Below are positions 60,781 to 64,000 of a DNA stretch of 64,000 nucleotides, one piece after another (within the stretch, counting starts at the first letter, position 1; each line of letters begins with the position of its first letter). The notes below the pieces were generated by a model, which saw only the letters and a program-made list of their open reading frames with translations, did not search any database and was not told the origin of the DNA. The stretch comes from Quillaja saponaria (Eukaryota > Streptophyta > Magnoliopsida > Fabales > Quillajaceae). A program made the translations under genes and the position numbers. The stretch lies in the NCBI GenBank assembly GCA_029379385.1, contig CM055606.1, positions 19,927,142 through 19,991,141 on the forward strand, read 5' to 3'.

Positions 60781-62552
60781 ATGGGAACAGGTAAGATCAC
60801 AGTGCATTGTTTCTTTCAGGAATATTTATTTTCTGGGTAGTCAGATGTATGTGCACTGGTTTTCATGAACCCTTGATGTTGCCCATGGCGAATCTAAATG
60901 GTATGAACTGGAAAATTATGACTTGTAGGATAATTGTGTGGGTATAAAGTTTTGTTATCAATTGCTTTGAAAAATTACAAAAAGTCAATCTCAATAATCT
61001 AGGTTTAATTTTCAATGTAATTTATCCTCATTCTTTTGTGGGTTTAATTTTGGAAATGCTTTGTGCAACAAGCTAAACTTCATTGTTAACAGATACTGTT
61101 AATGAAAATAATGGTTTGTTATCGAGTGAGCCTGTGAAAGAAGCTGCTAATGTTTCAAGTTCAGAGGCAAAGCCCGAAGAAGCTGGTGAGTACTTGTATT
61201 GGTATTCAATTTGCATGTTTTTATGCTTTTGTGCTTCTGTAGTGGCATTCTTATCATTTTTGAGGTTAAGGAAGTTTCTAATTGCTGTGTTTCTAGAAAT
61301 AAAAGCTCAGGTGGAGGCCATGTGGGAACAGATGAACAAAGGCGTATCTAACAAAACCCTTAAATATCTTACAAGCAAGCCTAATTCTGCTGTGAGAAAA
61401 CCTACAAAGAAGGCATCCCCTGTGAGATTTTCTTTTCTGGCACTTATGTTTCCTGAGGAATTTCTAAAAGGATTCCTTTTATGGTTGTTTTGCTAGAGTT
61501 TTAAATTATTTTCCCTTTTTTTTTTTTTTGTAATAGAATTGGATGACATATTTGGGGATGGTGCCAAAGACAAATGACTCTCTTGGGCAAGATGTATCCC
61601 AGAAGGAACCTAGTACTTCGCTGAACAGTACAAATGATGAGACCAAGAGACTTGCTGCTGCTGCTGCTGCTCTTGCTGCAGTTAGGGATGATGCTGCTGC
61701 TGCTGCAACAGCAGCGGCAGGAAGGGGTAAAGTTGCGGTAGGCACATTATTTTCTTCAACTCAAAAGATGTTGTTTTTTTTAGCTTTTTTTCTTGGGAGA
61801 GGGTGGGGAGCACTTTTGTTGTACAGTGTAGTCCCTTGTTTGTAATTCGTTTCATTGCTCATTTTTGAACTTTGAACTGCTCTGTTCTATTTGCAGGCAT
61901 GTAGATGTGGGATATATGTTATTTTTCTGTGGAAATGTCTAAATGACAGGATGTTTGATATTGGATTGGAATGGATACCTGGTAGTTTTGTAGTTTTGAT
62001 AGTTCGCTTTCCAGCTTGAATTTTATTGAGTCTTGTCCTTTTAAAGTGCAGCACGGCTGTCAAAGTATAATTTGTTTAAATAGCACTATACGGCTAATTA
62101 CTGAATATGAATACTTTCAAACAGTTTAGGGTTGACAATATACCAGTTGATAAAGCCATGTAAATGTTGTTCCTGACTCATTTATTTTTCTTTTGCAGAT
62201 CACCGAGGTTCGGGACTTTGCTGGTCAGGAAATTGAAATAAAAAAACTTGTAGATTCTGATTCAAAGGAGGCACTTGAAAAAGCTAAGGTTCCTGCTGCT
62301 TCTGCTGTAGATGCTGTACTTGAACAAATTAAGAAGAAACAAAAGCTTAGTGTGCTTGATAAAACAAAGAAAGATTGGGGAGAGTTTAAGGACGAAAATA
62401 AGGGACTTGAAGAAGAGCTGGATGCTTATAAAAAGAGCTCAAATCAGTATCTGGAGAAGGTTTCCTTCTTGAATCGAGCAGATTACCGCGAGTTTGAGCG
62501 GGAGAGAGATGCACGCCTGGCTCTGCAGGCCAGGAGGCGGCCAGACATGTGA
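60781..62552 (+). CDS. SWC5: SWR1-complex subunit SWC5 (BCNT/CFDP1 family)
   Basis: Five coding exons give 260 residues: 60781-60790, 61093-61185, 61297-61421, 61537-61737, 62199-62552. The first exon carries only 10 coding bases (ATGGGAACAG). The C-terminus, about residues 185-255, is a BCNT-C domain with SVLDKTKKDWGEFKDENKG and YLEKVSFLNRADYREFE, the invariant block of the family. A short W-containing motif (KNWMTYLG-like) and an Ala-rich stretch at about 116-138 (RLAAAAAALAAVRDDAAAAA) precede it. SWC5 is a subunit of the SWR1 remodeller that exchanges H2A for H2A.Z in nucleosomes. In Arabidopsis the locus (At5g30490) lies next to RPS1 (At5g30510), as here. Confidence 0.93.
61654..61671. 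repeat. (GCT)6 trinucleotide repeat in SWC5
   Basis: Six perfect GCT codons begin the poly-Ala stretch of SWC5. A second, interrupted GCT run follows at about 61692-61703. In-frame length changes here would alter only the number of Ala residues. Confidence 0.85.
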
Positions 62553-63690
62553 GAGGAATCATGGTTGCATGAAGTATGGAATTGCTCCCCTGTAGAATAT
62601 TTGTGCGACGATCGTGAGATGATTGCAGAGGGTACAGGGAGAAGGTCTTTGTCTCCACGATCAGGAAGACTGATACCATTGTTGAGCTTTTAGTGCATTT
62701 GCATCAGGTCTACAGGTTTGGGATGTTTCCACAAGGTCTTGGACGTTGTTAATGTGGAGGGAAAAGTAAAAAGAAGTGAAAACCATGGGTTCGTTGTTGT
62801 CTTTTTCCCATTTATTTATTCAATTCTTTTTGGTCATATAGGACCCTTGTTCCTTACAACCAAGAACATACCACTTGATGCAAACATAATGAAAAGAAAC
62901 TTCATGCGGTTCAATCCCTTGTAATCTTGGTTTCTGAAATTTTCATTTTCTTCCGAAAGCTGCGCCCTGCCCCCTTTTGTCTTGTGACTCTAATCCTTTA
63001 CATTTGTAAGATTTGACTAGTTTGTCCAACTTTGATATTGGTGCTCGTCTCTCCGTTAAAACCAAGGCACGAGCTTGCCTCATTTAAAAGTAGCGAAGTT
63101 CAAGTTCTGATTAATTGGGCTGGTTTGGTTGGGTTCAAGTTTCAGCTTTACATATTTTATGTAGAACGAGTGAATAATCCTACGATTGACCCAATTAAAA
63201 ATAACTTCCTTCTATGTAGATTGTAAATTCACGTCACACAACTTGGATTACATCACTTTGGTTTATCCTAAAATTGGGTGCCAATCATAACATCAAAATT
63301 TTATACCATTACAACACTGTTTCACCTTGAGCGATCTGACCATGTCATGCACTAAAAACTAATCCGGATTTACAAGGAAGAATCACGTTTTACAGCTTTA
63401 TACACAACGCGTGCTTCTCATTCTTGTAAGCATTTCTTAAACAGATAAAAACTAAATCGGATAAAAATATTCAATCAACTAGTATAAAATTAGACACTGA
63501 AAGATGTTATTCAACACAGGTGAGGATGCAGATACAAAATTATTCTCGACATAGTTGATCGAGGTAAATGAAGACAAGCAAAACCTGTATTTTAAAAAAA
63601 TAAAATCTGCTTACAACACATCAAAATACTATCTTTGCATTAATACCTTCAACAAAAATGAACAAGAATAAGCAAGTAAAAATCGGATCC
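62553..63690. other. Spacer between convergent SWC5 and LPD genes
   Basis: It holds the 3' UTRs of SWC5 (left) and of the dihydrolipoyl dehydrogenase gene (right). No further gene is recognised. Confidence 0.5.
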
Positions 63691-64000
63691 TCAAATGTGA
63701 ATCGGCTTGTCGTAGGTGGCCATTGCAGCTTCTTTCACTGCCTCACTCAATGTTGGATGTGCATGGCAGACTCGAGCCAAGTCTTCACTTGAGGCATCAT
63801 ACTGCAAGGCTATTGCTGCCTCATGAATTAGCTCTCCTGCATTGGGTGCCATTATATGGACTCCCAATATCTTGTCTGTCTCCTTTTCAGCCACTATCTT
63901 TACCAATCCTTCAGCATCATCAATTGCCTTGGCTCTGCTGTTTGCCAGGAAAGGGAACTTTCCTACACAGTAATCTATGCCAAGTGCCTTAACCTGCTCC
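63691..64000 (-). CDS. LPD: Dihydrolipoyl dehydrogenase, mitochondrial (C-terminal part)
   Basis: This is the last 102 residues of the E3 subunit of the pyruvate, 2-oxoglutarate, glycine and branched-chain complexes; the gene runs off the right edge. It reads [20 protein letters not shown] and continues through the dimerisation domain to a stop at 63691-63693. The catalytic His-Glu dyad is present in [15 protein letters not shown]. The ending ATYDKPIHI is typical of plant mitochondrial LPD. E3 reoxidises dihydrolipoamide with FAD and NAD+. The visible part has no intron or frame break. The FAD- and NAD-binding domains and the transit peptide lie outside the window. Which paralogue it is (LPD1 or LPD2) cannot be told by sequence alone; the position near UPL6 favours LPD2. 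Confidence 0.95.
   Translation of the reverse strand, partial: EQVKALGIDYCVGKFPFLANSRAKAIDDAEGLVKIVAEKETDKILGVHIMAPNAGELIHEAAIALQYDASSEDLARVCHAHPTLSEAVKEAAMATYDKPIHI

Noticed and set aside
61506..61745. Minus-strand Ala-rich ORF
   Set aside because: It is a shadow of the GCT/GCA repeats of SWC5 on the other strand.
1..64000. CRISPR arrays, bacterial operons, prophage
   Set aside because: No regular spacer-repeat arrays are seen, and all genes are intron-bearing plant genes.

Overview
The window is nuclear DNA of a flowering plant, almost certainly a eudicot. Plant-specific genes show this: a plastid ribosomal protein S1, a subgroup-20 R2R3-MYB, a plant HECT ligase of the UPL6 type and a TAS3 trans-acting siRNA locus. 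Coding exons are split by short GT-AG introns and lie in very AT-rich intergenic DNA. I cannot name the species. Exon models were built by eye. Every multi-exon model except the Agenet gene keeps its reading frame across all junctions without correction.

Layout. (1) 0.66-3.2 kb, minus: a six-Agenet-domain gene of the ADCP1/AGDP1 type carrying two single-base frameshifts. (2) 7.9-9.1 kb, plus: a TAS3 non-coding RNA gene that shows no long ORF. It has a short peptide ORF, a 5' miR390 site with a mismatched centre, two adjacent tasiARF units and a cleavable 3' miR390 site. (3) 9.1-17 kb: AT-rich spacer with a G-box-rich, promoter-like island at 15.65-16.25 kb. (4) 17.0-18.6 kb, minus: a MYB108/MYB2/MYB78-like transcription factor with a TATA box and a W-box cluster. 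(5) 18.9-31.2 kb: gene-poor spacer with repeats and a decayed RNase H fragment of a retroelement. (6) 31.5-45.9 kb, plus: UPL6, 26 coding exons, with a hAT-type element in intron 21. (7) 47.1-55.8 kb, plus: NEMF/Rqc2 homologue, 14 coding exons. (8) 56.5-59.9 kb, minus: chloroplast ribosomal protein S1. (9) 60.8-62.6 kb, plus: SWC5/BCNT-type chromatin-remodelling subunit, divergent from RPS1. (10) 63.7 kb to the window end, minus: C-terminus of mitochondrial dihydrolipoyl dehydrogenase.

The genes do not form a pathway, but the order is informative. As I recall the Arabidopsis locus numbers, TAS3a (At3g17185), UPL6 (At3g17205) and mtLPD2 (At3g17240) are near neighbours. SWC5 (At5g30490) and RPS1 (At5g30510) are also neighbours, as are, more loosely, MYB78 (At5g49620) and NEMF/EMB1441 (At5g49930). 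The window looks like an ancestral eudicot block that was later split in Arabidopsis.

The most rewarding item is the TAS3 locus. It is a known type of system, not a new one, but it has locus-specific features worth testing: the tasiARF register, the ORF stop next to the miR390 site, and a splice-acceptor-like tract before the siRNAs.
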